The position numbers and the translations under genes were made by a program. A DNA stretch of 64,000 nucleotides, from NCBI RefSeq assembly GCF_037040815.1, contig NZ_CP146232.1, positions 4,310,001-4,374,000 of the forward strand, read 5' to 3'. The notes beneath the pieces were generated by a model. It saw nothing but the letters and a program-made list of their open reading frames with translations, was not told where the DNA came from and made no database searches. The number at the start of each line of letters is the position of its first letter. The stretch's first letter is position 1. Positions 1 to 8,796 of this stretch are shown here, piece after piece. The stretch is from Pararoseomonas sp. SCSIO 73927. GTDB lineage: Bacteria > Pseudomonadota > Alphaproteobacteria > Acetobacterales > Acetobacteraceae.

Positions 1-977
1 GCCCCGGGGTGATTGTGCACGGCCAGCCCGCCGGCCCGCATCGCGTCCAGCAGCCCCGGCACGCCGAGCGAGGTGCGTCCGCCGAGCTCCAGCGGGTCCA
101 GCAGCGCGCCGTCGATCCGGGAGAGCAGGACGCGCACGGGCTGGAGCCCGCGCAGCGTCTTCAGGTACAGGGCGCCGCCCCGCGCCGTCAGGTCTCCCGC
201 CTCGGCCAGGGCGCAGGAGAGGTCGCGGGCGAGGGTGACGTGCTCCGCCCAGGCGCGGTGGCCGACGCCGGGCGTCAGCAGCGCCACGGCGGCGGGGCCG
301 GAGGCATCGCCTCCAGCGGCGTGGTGCAGCATGTCCCGCCAGGCGTCCACGAAGGGGCGCAGCGGCCGCATCGGTACGGCGCGGGTGCATTCGGGCAGGG
401 TTCGGGCCATGTGGGCGCGGTTTGTCAGCGCCTGGGCCACCCCCTCCATCGAGACCAGCCGGTCCGCCGCCACGTGCCAGCGCCCGTCCGGGCCGCGGAT
501 CAGGTCCGCCGCATAGCCGTGCAGGAAGCGGGGCGGCGCGGCGCCGGGCCGGGGGTCGCGGCACGGGCGCAGGAAGCAGGGATTAGGAAAAACGAGCTCC
601 GGCGGCACCATCCCCTCGGCCAGGAGCCGCTGGGGACCGTAGAGGTCGGCCAGCACCGCCTCCAGCAGCCGGGCGCGCTGGGCCAGCCCCGCCGCCAGCG
701 CCTCAAAGCCCGTCGCGTCCAGCACCAACGGCACGGGGTCCAGGCGCCGGGCCCGGTCCCCCGGAGCCGCCGCCGGCAGCAGCCCGGCCGTCCCCTCCTC
801 CTCGAAGGCCCGGTCCAGCCGCTGGGCGCGCAGGGCGAGCTCCCCTTCCGGCAGGCCGCAGAGGGCGCCGAGCAGGCCGCTCCAGTGCGGGCGCACGCGG
901 CCGCGCCCGTCGACCATCTCGTCCGGCGCCGTCACTTTTGGGGAGGCGATGTCGGGAAGGGGTGCGGCGACGTCCAT
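1..977 (-). CDS. Circularly permuted ATP-grasp protein (DUF404/DUF407 type), 3' end cut by window
   Basis: Reading the minus strand from the ATG at 977 gives an uninterrupted frame of about 325 codons that runs off the left edge. The segment LLDPLELGGRTSLGVPGLLDA near the cut end is typical of the circularly permuted ATP-grasp type 2 family, as are an earlier LYGPQRLLAEG and FLRPC. Family members are usually about 470-850 residues, so the catalytic ATP-grasp portion lies outside. They normally sit with an alpha-E (DUF403) protein and a transglutaminase-like protein and are predicted, but not shown, to form peptide bonds. The gene diverges from the binding-protein gene at 1169, so the 190 nt between them must carry two promoters. 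The family call rests on recalled motifs; the exact function is unknown. Confidence 0.82.
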   Translation of the reverse strand, partial: MDVAAPLPDIASPKVTAPDEMVDGRGRVRPHWSGLLGALCGLPEGELALRAQRLDRAFEEEGTAGLLPAAAPGDRARRLDPVPLVLDATGFEALAAGLAQRARLLEAVLADLYGPQRLLAEGMVPPELVFPNPCFLRPCRDPRPGAAPPRFLHGYAADLIRGPDGRWHVAADRLVSMEGVAQALTNRAHMARTLPECTRAVPMRPLRPFVDAWRDMLHHAAGGDASGPAAVALLTPGVGHRAWAEHVTLARDLSCALAEAGDLTARGGALYLKTLRGLQPVRVLLSRIDGALLDPLELGGRTSLGVPGLLDAMRAGGLAVHNHPG

Positions 978-1168
978 GCCGGGCTGTTCGGCCTCATTCT
1001 GGCGGGGCGGGCGAGGGGGCGCAGCATAGCGGCCGGCGCGCGGGGGGCTAGCCCGGCGGCGGAACGGGCGCGCTTCCGCGACCGGCCCGCGCCGTGGCAT
1101 CAGGGGGCCGCGCGCATCGGCGCGGGCATCGGGCCCGCGGCCGGAACCGGCCTCCGAAGGGAACCACC

Positions 1169-2179
1169 ATGGGCACCAAGTACCGCATCGACCGCCGCAG
1201 CCTCCTCGCGGGCGGCTCCGCCCTGGTCCTCGTCCCCGGCGCGCGGGTCTCGGCCCAGACGCTCGACAAAGTGGTTTTCCAGACGGATTGGCGCGCCCAG
1301 GCCGAGCATGGCGGCTACTACCAGGCCGCCGCCGCTGGCATCTATCGCCGGTACGGGATCGAGTGCGACCTGCGCCAGGGCGGCCCGCAGCAGAACCCCG
1401 CGCAGATGCTCGTGGGCGGGCGCGCGGACATGATCATGTCCAACCCCTTTCAGGCGTTGAACTACGCGCGGGACGGGATGCCCTTCCTCTGCATCGCCGC
1501 AATCTTCCAGAAGGACCCGGTGATCCTCATGACGCATGAGGAGGCGGGGATCGACAGCTTCGAGAAGATGAAGGGCAGGCCGGTCAGCCTCAGCGCCGCC
1601 GGGCGCGTGACGCACTGGCCCTTCCTGCGCAGCCGCTTCGGGTTCGATGACGGGCAGATCCGCCCTAAGACGACGGGCCTGCAGGGCTACATGGCGAACC
1701 CCGACGCGATCTGGCAGGGCTTCGTCTCCTCAGAGCCCTACTCCGCCATGCAGGCCGGGGCGCGCCCGCGCGTCCACCTTCTCGCGGATGCGGGGTACGA
1801 GGCCTACAACACCACGATCGACGTCTCCGCCCGAATGGTCGCGGAGCGGCGCGACCTGGTGCAGCGCTTCATCGACGCCACGGTGGAGGGCTGGACGGAG
1901 TACATGAGGGGCACGGACGTGGCCGCCGCCAACGCCCTCATCAAGCAGCACAACCCGGAGATGCCGGACGACCTGCTGGCCTACGGGCTGCGCGCGATGA
2001 ACGAGCGCGGGATCGTCCGCTCGAACGAGGCCCTGACCCTCGGCGTCGGCGCCATGACGCATGAGCGCTGGGACCGCTTCTACGGGATCATGCGGGAGAC
2101 GGGGGTCTACCCGGCGGGGCTGGACATCCGGCGCGGCTACTCCCTGGACTTCGTGAACCGCAAGGTGGGGCTGGGCTGA
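1169..2179 (+). CDS. ABC transporter substrate-binding protein, NMT1/THI5 family
   Basis: 336-residue periplasmic protein. The N-terminus DRRSLLAGG followed by a hydrophobic run and ARVSAQ looks like a Tat or Sec signal peptide. The mature part matches the NMT1/SsuA/TauA-like fold: KVVFQTDWRAQAEHGGYYQA, then PQQNPAQMLVGGRADM and the WQGFVSSEP region. Such proteins deliver pyrimidine precursors, sulfonates, nitrate or aromatic acids to an ABC permease. ATG 1169 was chosen because AAGGGA lies 8 nt upstream and the signal peptide follows at once; a longer frame from 1094 has no such features. No permease or ATPase is adjacent, and an orphan permease/ATPase pair lies at 14038-15730. Whether they work together is a guess. 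Confidence 0.85.
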   Translation: MGTKYRIDRRSLLAGGSALVLVPGARVSAQTLDKVVFQTDWRAQAEHGGYYQAAAAGIYRRYGIECDLRQGGPQQNPAQMLVGGRADMIMSNPFQALNYARDGMPFLCIAAIFQKDPVILMTHEEAGIDSFEKMKGRPVSLSAAGRVTHWPFLRSRFGFDDGQIRPKTTGLQGYMANPDAIWQGFVSSEPYSAMQAGARPRVHLLADAGYEAYNTTIDVSARMVAERRDLVQRFIDATVEGWTEYMRGTDVAAANALIKQHNPEMPDDLLAYGLRAMNERGIVRSNEALTLGVGAMTHERWDRFYGIMRETGVYPAGLDIRRGYSLDFVNRKVGLG

Positions 2180-2198
2180 CGCCTCTAGCGGGGCCCGG

Positions 2199-2912
2199 CT
2201 ACCACGGCAGGTCCACCCAGGAGAGGTGACCGCCCTTGCCGGCCCCGGTGTCCATGAACACTGCCGCGCCGCCCCCCGCGCCGAGCTGCATGTAGGGGCG
2301 GCCATCGGTGCTCCGTACCTCGTGCCCGCAATAGACGGTGAAGCCCTGGGGAATGCGGTCCACCCAGTCGTGCAGCCGCTCGGGGAAGCCGTCGTCGCGC
2401 ATCCGGCTCGTCACCTGGCCGAAGAGAGCACGGGGGACGAGGCCCTCCGGCTTGCGCGCGCCGGCATCCGGCGGCGCCGGGGCGTGCAGCATCCGCGGGT
2501 GAAAGCCGCCATGGACGAAGAGGCGCTGGTCGATCCGCAGCCAGGCCGGCGCCCGGCCGATCTCCTCCACCGCGCGCCGGCGCAGGCTCTCCGCGTCGCC
2601 CGCGGCGCCGATCTGCTCCAGCGTGCGGCCGAGCCCGCTCGCCTCGATCCGGAGGGAGGCGCCCTCCAGCGCGCGGCGCAGCTTGTGGTCGTGGTTGCCC
2701 AGCATGAAGAGGCCGCGGCCCTCCACGCGCAGGGAGATGGCGCGGCGCAGCACCCCCGGCCCGTCCGAGCCGCCATCGGTCAGGTCGCCGAGCTGGATGA
2801 CGAAGAGCCGCTCTGCCGCCGCGCCGTCCACGGCCGCGTGGAACGCGTCGGCGTCGCCGTGGACGTCGCCGACCACGCGGATCCCCTCGAAACGGCCGCG
2901 AATGTCCCTCAA
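2199..2912 (-). CDS. Calcineurin-like metallophosphoesterase (PPP-like serine/threonine phosphatase family)
   Basis: About 237 residues with the whole metallophosphoesterase signature in order: GDVHGD, GDLTDGG, GNHDHK, HGG and CGHE, which supply the two-metal site. Order and spacing resemble bacterial PPP-type phosphatases and diadenosine tetraphosphatases (ApaH-like). The substrate cannot be read from sequence. I chose TTG at 2912 because GGGAGG lies upstream and the first domain strand begins a few residues later; the open frame continues up to 3131 but would then overlap pdeM heavily. It follows pdeM on the same strand with a 43-nt gap, so it may be the last gene of the helicase-pdeM operon. 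Confidence 0.78.
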   Translation of the reverse strand: MRDIRGRFEGIRVVGDVHGDADAFHAAVDGAAAERLFVIQLGDLTDGGSDGPGVLRRAISLRVEGRGLFMLGNHDHKLRRALEGASLRIEASGLGRTLEQIGAAGDAESLRRRAVEEIGRAPAWLRIDQRLFVHGGFHPRMLHAPAPPDAGARKPEGLVPRALFGQVTSRMRDDGFPERLHDWVDRIPQGFTVYCGHEVRSTDGRPYMQLGAGGGAAVFMDTGAGKGGHLSWVDLPW

Positions 2913-2955
2913 CCCGCGCCCTCCCGAGGGAGGGTGAGGACCGGACCCAGGCCGC

Positions 2956-3651
2956 TCACGCCACCGGCTCCGCGCGCCGGCGCATCGGGGCCATGGGCAC
3001 GCTGAACAGCCGGTCCGGCCCCAGCAGGAACACCCGCCCGCCGCGCGGGAACAGCCCGCCCAGCGCCGGGTCGCGCACGTCCAGCCCGCCCGTGTAGGCG
3101 CCGAAGGAGGGCAGGATGACCCGGCGCGCATCGGTGGCGAAGCAGGGGCGGGAGATGCCGCCCGCCCGCGTGGCCAGCGTGGCCTTGGGGTGGAAATGGC
3201 CGCTCAACTCGCCCCCGGTGCGGGGATCGGCCTCGTGGCGGAAGGTGAGGGGGCCGTCCACCAGGGCTTCCAGCGCAGTGCCGGGCAGGCCGCGCGGTGC
3301 CACCGGGTCGTGGTTCCCCAGCACCCAGACCACCTCCTCCACCGCGCCGAGGATGCGCTGAAGGGCGGCGCAGTCGGCCGGCGCCATGCGGTCGCAGCCC
3401 AGGGGGTCGTGGAAGCTGTCCCCCAGCAGAACCAGCCGCGCCGGGCCGTAGCGGCGCACCGCAAGCGCCAGCTTCGCCAGCGTCTCCCGCGTGTCGTAGG
3501 GCGGCACGAAGCGGCCGCGCGCGGCGAAGTGGCTGCCCTTCTCCAGATGCAGGTCGGAGACGATCAGCGTCTGGCGCGCGGGCCAGGAGACGACGCCCGC
3601 GGGATCGAGCATCAGCCGCTCGCCCGCCAGGTGCAGGGGGGCGGGGGTCAC
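2956..3651 (-). CDS. pdeM: Ligase-associated DNA damage response endonuclease PdeM
   Basis: 231-residue metallophosphoesterase with SDLHLEKG, LGDSFHD, LGNHDP and SGHFHP motifs, the typical PdeM pattern. Family members are annotated as DNA-damage-response endonucleases that occur with a DEXH helicase and an ATP-dependent DNA ligase. The start is GTG at 3651, in the GTGA that also holds the TGA stop of the helicase gene, so the two are translationally coupled. An internal ATG 13 codons further on is less likely because the preceding residues are family-like. The usual ligase and ligase-associated exonuclease genes are not in the window. Confidence 0.9.
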   Translation of the reverse strand: MTPAPLHLAGERLMLDPAGVVSWPARQTLIVSDLHLEKGSHFAARGRFVPPYDTRETLAKLALAVRRYGPARLVLLGDSFHDPLGCDRMAPADCAALQRILGAVEEVVWVLGNHDPVAPRGLPGTALEALVDGPLTFRHEADPRTGGELSGHFHPKATLATRAGGISRPCFATDARRVILPSFGAYTGGLDVRDPALGGLFPRGGRVFLLGPDRLFSVPMAPMRRRAEPVA

Positions 3652-6197
3652 GAGGCCAGGCCCTTGGCGCTGCGGACGAAGCGGCGCGGCGGCGGGCGGC
3701 GCTTCCGGTCCTGTCGTCGGGGGCGATCCACCACGCCTGAACGCACGCGGACGCCCTCCGTCACCTCCGCCAGCACGTCCGCGAAGTGCTCGGCGCCGTC
3801 CGTCGCCTCCTCCACCAGGGCGGCGGCCTCGGCCAGCAGCGCGTCCTCCGCGCCGCCCGCCACCCATTCGCGCCCCTCCTCGATCAGGGCGGGGACGGCG
3901 AGGGGGGAGACGCGATCCAGCCGCCGCACCCGGATCTGCCCCTGCACGCGGGCCAGCAGGGTGGCGATGCGGGACACGTCGGTCAGTCCATGGGCGGCCT
4001 CGGCGCGGGTGGCGCGGAGGAGGATGTGGTCGGGCTCGTGTTTGCGCAGCACGTCGTAGATCAGGTCCGAGTTCATGGTCATCTGGCGGCCGGACTTCTC
4101 CTGCCCGGGGTGGTTCTTCTCGATCAGCCCGGCGATCGTCGCGATGTTGCGGAAGGTGCGGCGGAGCATGGAGCTCTCTGCGATCCACTCCTCCAGCTCC
4201 TCCCCGAGGATGTCCTCCTCGAACAGGCGCTCAGGGCCCGTGGGCTCGAAGGCGGACCAGGTGGCCAGGACGTAGTCCGTGCCGAGGTATCCCATGGGCG
4301 CGAAGCCCAGCCGCTCCATCCGCTTGGTGACGAGCATCCCCAGCGTCTGGTGCGCTAGCCGCCCCTCGAAGCAGTAGGCGACCATGAACCAGCGGCCGCC
4401 CTTGGGAAAAACCTCGATCAGCATCCCATCCCGCTGCGGCATCTCGGAGCGCCGCTGCTGCAAGCGGAGCCAGTCCCGCACCGGGTCGGGCAGGGCGCGC
4501 CAGCGTCGCGGCTCGGCCAGGATGGAGCGGACGCGGAAGGAGAGGTTAGTGGAGAGCGGCAGGCGGGCGCCGGCATAGGTGGGCACGCGCGGATCGCCCT
4601 CGCCGCCGCGGGAGACGACCATGGTCAGGGCGTCGATGCCCTCGTAGCGGAGCGTCTGGCCGGCGAAGATGAAGCTGTTTCCCGGCTCCAGCGTGGAGGC
4701 GAACCACTCCTCCACCTCGCCCAGCACGGGGCCGCCGCGCAGCCGTACCTTGATCATTGGTGTATCGACGATGGTGCCGAGGTTCATCCGGGCCTGTCGC
4801 GCCACGCGCAGGTCGCGGACGTGCACCAGCCCCTCGGAATCCGTGAACAGGCGGCGGAAGCGCTCGTAGGCGCGCAGCGCGTAGCCGCCATCCTCCACGA
4901 AGCGCAGCACGTCGTCGAAGTCGCGGCGGGACAGGGTGGAATAGGCCCCGGCCCGCGTCACCTCGGCGTAGAGCTCGTCCGGGTGGAAGGGCGCCTGGCA
5001 CGCCATGGCGAGGACGTGCTGCGCCAGCACGTCCAGCCCGCCCGGCCGGGGCGGGTCGCCGTCCAGCTCGTGGGCGCGCACCGCCTCGGTCGCGGCCACG
5101 CACTCGATCACCTCGAAGCGGTTCGCCGGTACCAGAACGGCCTTCGAAGGCTCGTCCATCCGGTGGTTGGCGCGGCCGATGCGCTGGAGCAGGCGGGATA
5201 CGCCCTTGGGCGCCCCGACATGGATCATCTGGTCCACCGCGCCCCAGTCGATGCCGAGGTCCAGCGAGGCGGTGGCCACCACGGCGCGCAGCTTCCCCGC
5301 CGCCATCGCCGCCTCCACCTTTCGGCGCTGGGTGATCTCCAGCGAGCCGTGGTGAAGGGCGATCGGCAGGTTGTCCTCGTTGATCCGCCACAGCGCGGCG
5401 AAGATCAGCTCTGACTGGGCGCGGGTGTTGACGAAGACGATCGTCACCCCCGCCTCCGCGATCCGCGCCAGCACGCCCGGCGCGGAGGCGATGCCCATGT
5501 GGCCGCCCCAGGGCAGGTGCCCCTCCGGCAGCATGAGGCTCATCTCCGGCTCCGCCCCGCCGCGTCCCACCACCAGGCGCACATCCTCGGCGCGGGCGGT
5601 GGGGGAGAGCCAGGCGCGCAGCGCCTCCGGGTGCGCCACGGTGGCGGAAAGGCCGACCCGGCGCAGGCCCGGCGCCAGCACGTTCAGCCGGGCCATGCAG
5701 AGGGAGAGCTGGTCGCCCCGCTTCGTCCCGGCCATGGCGTGGGCCTCGTCCACGACCACGCTCCGCAGCCCGGAGAAGAGCTCCGGCGCCTCCGGGTTCG
5801 CCAGGAGGACCGCCAGGCTCTCCGGCGTGGTCAGCAGGATGTTGGGCGGGGTTTCCTTCTGCCGGGCGCGGCGGTTCTGAGGGGTGTCCCCCGTCCGGGT
5901 CTCGATGCGGATGGGCAGGCCCATCTCGGTCACCGGGTCCATCAGGTTCCGGGCGATGTCCACGGCCAACGCCTTCAGCGGCGAGACGTAGAGGGTGTGC
6001 AGCCCTTCCCGCGGCGCCGCGTGCAGCTCCAGCAGGCTGGGCAGGAAGCCTGCGAGCGTCTTGCCGCCGCCCGTGGGCGCGATGAGGAGGGCGCTCTCCC
6101 CGGCGGATGCGGCCCTCCAGAGGGCCAGCTGATGAGGTCGCGGTGTCCAGCCGCGCGCGGCGAACCAGCCCGCGAAGGGTTCCGGCAATGTTCCCAT
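3648..6197 (-). CDS. Ligase-associated DEXH-box DNA helicase (Lhr-like)
   Basis: 849 residues. Walker A APTGGGKT is near residue 41, the DEAH box at 150-153, motif III SAT at 184-186 and motif VI QRIGRANHR later, followed by the Lhr winged-helix and C-terminal regions. The family unwinds DNA/RNA hybrids or damaged DNA and is normally encoded beside an ATP-dependent ligase, an exonuclease and PdeM. The start ATG at 6197 (MGTLPEPF) fits the usual N-terminus; the much longer open frame above it overlaps rmuC antisense and has no family similarity. The 76 nt to the divergent rmuC start must contain both promoters. Its stop overlaps pdeM. Confidence 0.94.
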   Translation of the reverse strand: MGTLPEPFAGWFAARGWTPRPHQLALWRAASAGESALLIAPTGGGKTLAGFLPSLLELHAAPREGLHTLYVSPLKALAVDIARNLMDPVTEMGLPIRIETRTGDTPQNRRARQKETPPNILLTTPESLAVLLANPEAPELFSGLRSVVVDEAHAMAGTKRGDQLSLCMARLNVLAPGLRRVGLSATVAHPEALRAWLSPTARAEDVRLVVGRGGAEPEMSLMLPEGHLPWGGHMGIASAPGVLARIAEAGVTIVFVNTRAQSELIFAALWRINEDNLPIALHHGSLEITQRRKVEAAMAAGKLRAVVATASLDLGIDWGAVDQMIHVGAPKGVSRLLQRIGRANHRMDEPSKAVLVPANRFEVIECVAATEAVRAHELDGDPPRPGGLDVLAQHVLAMACQAPFHPDELYAEVTRAGAYSTLSRRDFDDVLRFVEDGGYALRAYERFRRLFTDSEGLVHVRDLRVARQARMNLGTIVDTPMIKVRLRGGPVLGEVEEWFASTLEPGNSFIFAGQTLRYEGIDALTMVVSRGGEGDPRVPTYAGARLPLSTNLSFRVRSILAEPRRWRALPDPVRDWLRLQQRRSEMPQRDGMLIEVFPKGGRWFMVAYCFEGRLAHQTLGMLVTKRMERLGFAPMGYLGTDYVLATWSAFEPTGPERLFEEDILGEELEEWIAESSMLRRTFRNIATIAGLIEKNHPGQEKSGRQMTMNSDLIYDVLRKHEPDHILLRATRAEAAHGLTDVSRIATLLARVQGQIRVRRLDRVSPLAVPALIEEGREWVAGGAEDALLAEAAALVEEATDGAEHFADVLAEVTEGVRVRSGVVDRPRRQDRKRRPPPRRFVRSAKGLAS

Positions 6198-6273
6198 GGG
6201 CCCCTGGTATATGGCATGGATCTGACGCGCTGCGAGAGCCGCCCCGCAAACCAATGAGTCGAAAGCCTTCCGT

Positions 6274-7707
6274 ATGGCCGAACTGAGCCCGTTGCTGCCC
6301 CTGATCCTGGCCGGCCTGGCACTGCTGGGCGTGGCGGCGCTGCTGTTCCGGCGGGGTGGGGGCGGCAGTGGGGAAGCCCTGGCCGTCCTCTCCGCGAAGC
6401 TGGACACGCTTGGGGCCGCGCAGGAGCGCGGGGCCGCGAGCGCGGCCGAGAGGGCAGCCGCCACTGAACGGGTGATGGCCGACCGGCTGGCCGAATCGCG
6501 CCTGGCGACGGAGGCCGCCCTGGCCGCCCAGCGGGAACGTCTGGGCGCGACGGAGCAGGCGCTGGCGGACCGGCTCTCCGAGGCCACGCGCGCCATGGCC
6601 GATGCCCTGGCGGCCCAGGGGCTGGCGGTCGCCAATTCCAGCGCCGCCCAGAACGAGCGGCTGGCCGCGCAGGAGAAGGTGCTGGCCGAGCGCCTCGCCG
6701 CCTCGTCGCTCGCGCTGACGGAGACGCTGGCCGGCGCGCTCTCCGCCCAGAACGAGCGGCTGGCGGCGCAGGAGAAGGCCCTGGCGGACCGGCTGGCCGC
6801 CTCGCAGGAGGCGCTGGGCGCCGCCGTGGCCGCGCAGAACGACCGGCTGGGACGAGTGCTGAACGAGAACGCCGTGAAGGCCGAGGAGACCGCCGGCAAG
6901 ATCCACGAGCGGCTGGCCGTGATCGACGCGGCGCGGGCCAACATGGAGGCGCTGGGCGCGCAGGTCGGTAGCCTGGCGCAGATTCTCGGCAACAAGCAGT
7001 CCCGCGGCGCCTTCGGCGAGGTGCAGCTGCGCCAGATCGTGGAGGACCGCCTGCCGCCGGACGGCTTCTCCTGGCAGCACACCCTGGCGAACCGCACGCG
7101 TTGCGACGTGCTGATCCGCCTGCCCTATCCGCCAGGGCCCATCGCCGTGGACAGCAAGTTCCCGCTGGAGGGGTGGCTGGCCGCCCGGGATGCGGCCGAC
7201 GACGGCGCCCGCATCGCCGCCACCAAGCGCTTCGCGGCCGACGTGACGCGCCATGTGGACGACGTGGCCGGCAAGTACATCTGCCCCGGCGAGACGGCGG
7301 AGGGCGCGCTGATCTTCGTGCCGAGCGAGGCGATCTACGCCGACCTCCACGCCGCCCACGCCCCGGTGGTGGACCGGGCCGCGCGGCTGGGCGTCTACAT
7401 CGTCTCCCCCAGCACCATGTGGGCCGTGCTCGGCACCATGCGCGCGCTGATGCAGGACGTGCGGATCCGGGCGGAGGCCGGGCAGATCAAGGCCCAGGTG
7501 GCAGAGCTGGTGAAGGATGTGGGCCGGCTGGACGACCGCGTGACGAAGCTGCGGAAGCACTTCGTGGACATCCAGACCGACGTGCAGCAGATCGAGATCA
7601 CCACGGGCAAGATCGCCCGCCGGGGCGTGGCGATCGAGGCGGTGGAGCTGACCGACTCCCCCGTCCTCTCCTCCTCCGGCGGGCTGCTGGCGCCCGCGGT
7701 GGAGTAG
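6274..7707 (+). CDS. rmuC: DNA recombination protein RmuC
   Basis: 477 residues. An N-terminal membrane segment (about residues 6-26) is followed by a long alanine/glutamate-rich coiled coil to about residue 230 with near-repeats such as NERLAAQEK, then the conserved RmuC core (GNKQSRGAFGEVQL, DSKFPLEGW, ADLHA, VSPSTMW). RmuC is a membrane-linked nuclease-fold protein that limits inversions at repeats and has been implicated in DNA-protein crosslink repair and phage restriction. Its divergent position next to the helicase/pdeM pair puts two genome-maintenance units back to back. It ends 18 nt before the stop of the convergent Bug receptor gene. Confidence 0.95.
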   Translation: MAELSPLLPLILAGLALLGVAALLFRRGGGGSGEALAVLSAKLDTLGAAQERGAASAAERAAATERVMADRLAESRLATEAALAAQRERLGATEQALADRLSEATRAMADALAAQGLAVANSSAAQNERLAAQEKVLAERLAASSLALTETLAGALSAQNERLAAQEKALADRLAASQEALGAAVAAQNDRLGRVLNENAVKAEETAGKIHERLAVIDAARANMEALGAQVGSLAQILGNKQSRGAFGEVQLRQIVEDRLPPDGFSWQHTLANRTRCDVLIRLPYPPGPIAVDSKFPLEGWLAARDAADDGARIAATKRFAADVTRHVDDVAGKYICPGETAEGALIFVPSEAIYADLHAAHAPVVDRAARLGVYIVSPSTMWAVLGTMRALMQDVRIRAEAGQIKAQVAELVKDVGRLDDRVTKLRKHFVDIQTDVQQIEITTGKIARRGVAIEAVELTDSPVLSSSGGLLAPAVE

Positions 7708-7725
7708 GCGGGGGAGGAGGTCTCC

Positions 7726-8703
7726 TCAGGCGGGCGTCATCCCGATTGTCTTGACCACCGGCTCCCACTTCGCGATCTCGGCCGCGAGCCAGGCGGAGGC
7801 GGTGGCGGGCGTGGTGTCGGAACGCGGCTCGATCGTCATATCCGTGAAGCGCTGCTGCGCGCGCCCGTCCCGCACCACGGCGTTCGCTGCCTCGTTCAGC
7901 TTCCGCACGATCTCCTCCGGCGTGCCCGTGGGGGCGAGGAGCATGTGCCAGGTATAGGCCTCGTAGCCCGGCAGCCCGGCCTCGAAGAAGGTTGGGAGGT
8001 CCGGCAATTGGGGCATCCGCTTTGCTGAGCTGATCGCCAGTCCCCTGGTCTGGCCGCGCCTCACGCTCTCCACCCCGTCGGAGGCGACGTTGAGGAACAT
8101 GGTCAGGCTGCCGTTCAGCAGGTCCGGCATGGCGGGCGCGGCCCCGCGGTAGGGAACGTGGTTCATTTTCAACCCGCCCGCCGCGTGCAGGAACAGCTCG
8201 GTCGCAAGGTGCACCGCCCCGCCCGCGCCGGAGCTGCCGTAGTCGAACCGGCCAGGATTCTCCCGGATCATCGCCATCAGCGCCCGCAGGTCCTGCGCGG
8301 GCACCTGATTGTTCACCTGCAGCAGCATGGGGATGGTGCCGAGCAGGGCGACGGGCTGGAAGTCCCGCACCGGGTCGAAGGAGAGATTGTTGAAGAGGCC
8401 CCGCAGAACGGAGTGCGCGACGGTGCTGTAGAGGAAGGTGGTGCCGTCCTTCGGTCCCTTGGCCACCATCTCCGTGCCGACCACCACGCCGGAGCCGGTA
8501 CGGTTCTCCACCACCACGCGCTCCGGCAGGATGTTGGAAAGCCCGTCCGCGACGATCCGGGCGGCGACGTCGGTCGGCCCTCCCGCCGCGAAGGGGCAGA
8601 TGAGCCGGACCGGCTGCCTTGGCCAGGCCCCCTGCGCCCGCACGATGCCCGGCGCGGTCAGCCCGGCTGCGACACCCAGAACCCCACGGCGCCTGATGCG
8701 CAT
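7726..8703 (-). CDS. Bug/TctC family tripartite tricarboxylate receptor
   Basis: 325-residue periplasmic binding protein. RRRGVLGVAAG followed by a hydrophobic stretch and VRAQ is a Tat-like or Sec signal. The mature part shows the family pattern WPRQPVRLICPFAAGGPTD, ENRTGSG, DYGSSGAGGAVH and HVPYRGAAPA. Bug proteins bind small carboxylates, often aromatic or amino acids, and pass them to TctAB; many are orphans, as here. It lies 93 nt downstream of the dehydrogenase closing the pca operon, on the same strand, so it could be read from it and bind an aromatic acid. That link is positional inference only. Confidence 0.9.
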   Translation of the reverse strand: MRIRRRGVLGVAAGLTAPGIVRAQGAWPRQPVRLICPFAAGGPTDVAARIVADGLSNILPERVVVENRTGSGVVVGTEMVAKGPKDGTTFLYSTVAHSVLRGLFNNLSFDPVRDFQPVALLGTIPMLLQVNNQVPAQDLRALMAMIRENPGRFDYGSSGAGGAVHLATELFLHAAGGLKMNHVPYRGAAPAMPDLLNGSLTMFLNVASDGVESVRRGQTRGLAISSAKRMPQLPDLPTFFEAGLPGYEAYTWHMLLAPTGTPEEIVRKLNEAANAVVRDGRAQQRFTDMTIEPRSDTTPATASAWLAAEIAKWEPVVKTIGMTPA

Positions 8704-8796
8704 GACCTTTCCTCCCTCGCTGGCGCTTTCCGCACCTTGTGGGAGAAGCCTGTCACCCCGCCGCGCCGCTCCGCAAGGGACACGGGGCGGAACGGC

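Noticed and set aside
9..1433. 474-codon plus-strand open frame at the left end
   Set aside because: It is rich in His, Gln, Arg and Gly, as typical of an antisense shadow in GC-rich DNA; the minus strand carries a clear ATP-grasp-family gene there, and the frame also runs over the binding-protein gene in another frame.
6198..7097. N-terminal extension of the helicase frame to 7097
   Set aside because: The extra 300 residues are antisense to rmuC and Ser/Ala/Arg-rich with no similarity; the family N-terminus begins at the ATG at 6197.
4546..7560. 1004-codon minus-strand open frame across rmuC and the helicase
   Set aside because: Low-complexity Arg/Gly/Pro composition and overlap with two well-supported genes; no family motif.
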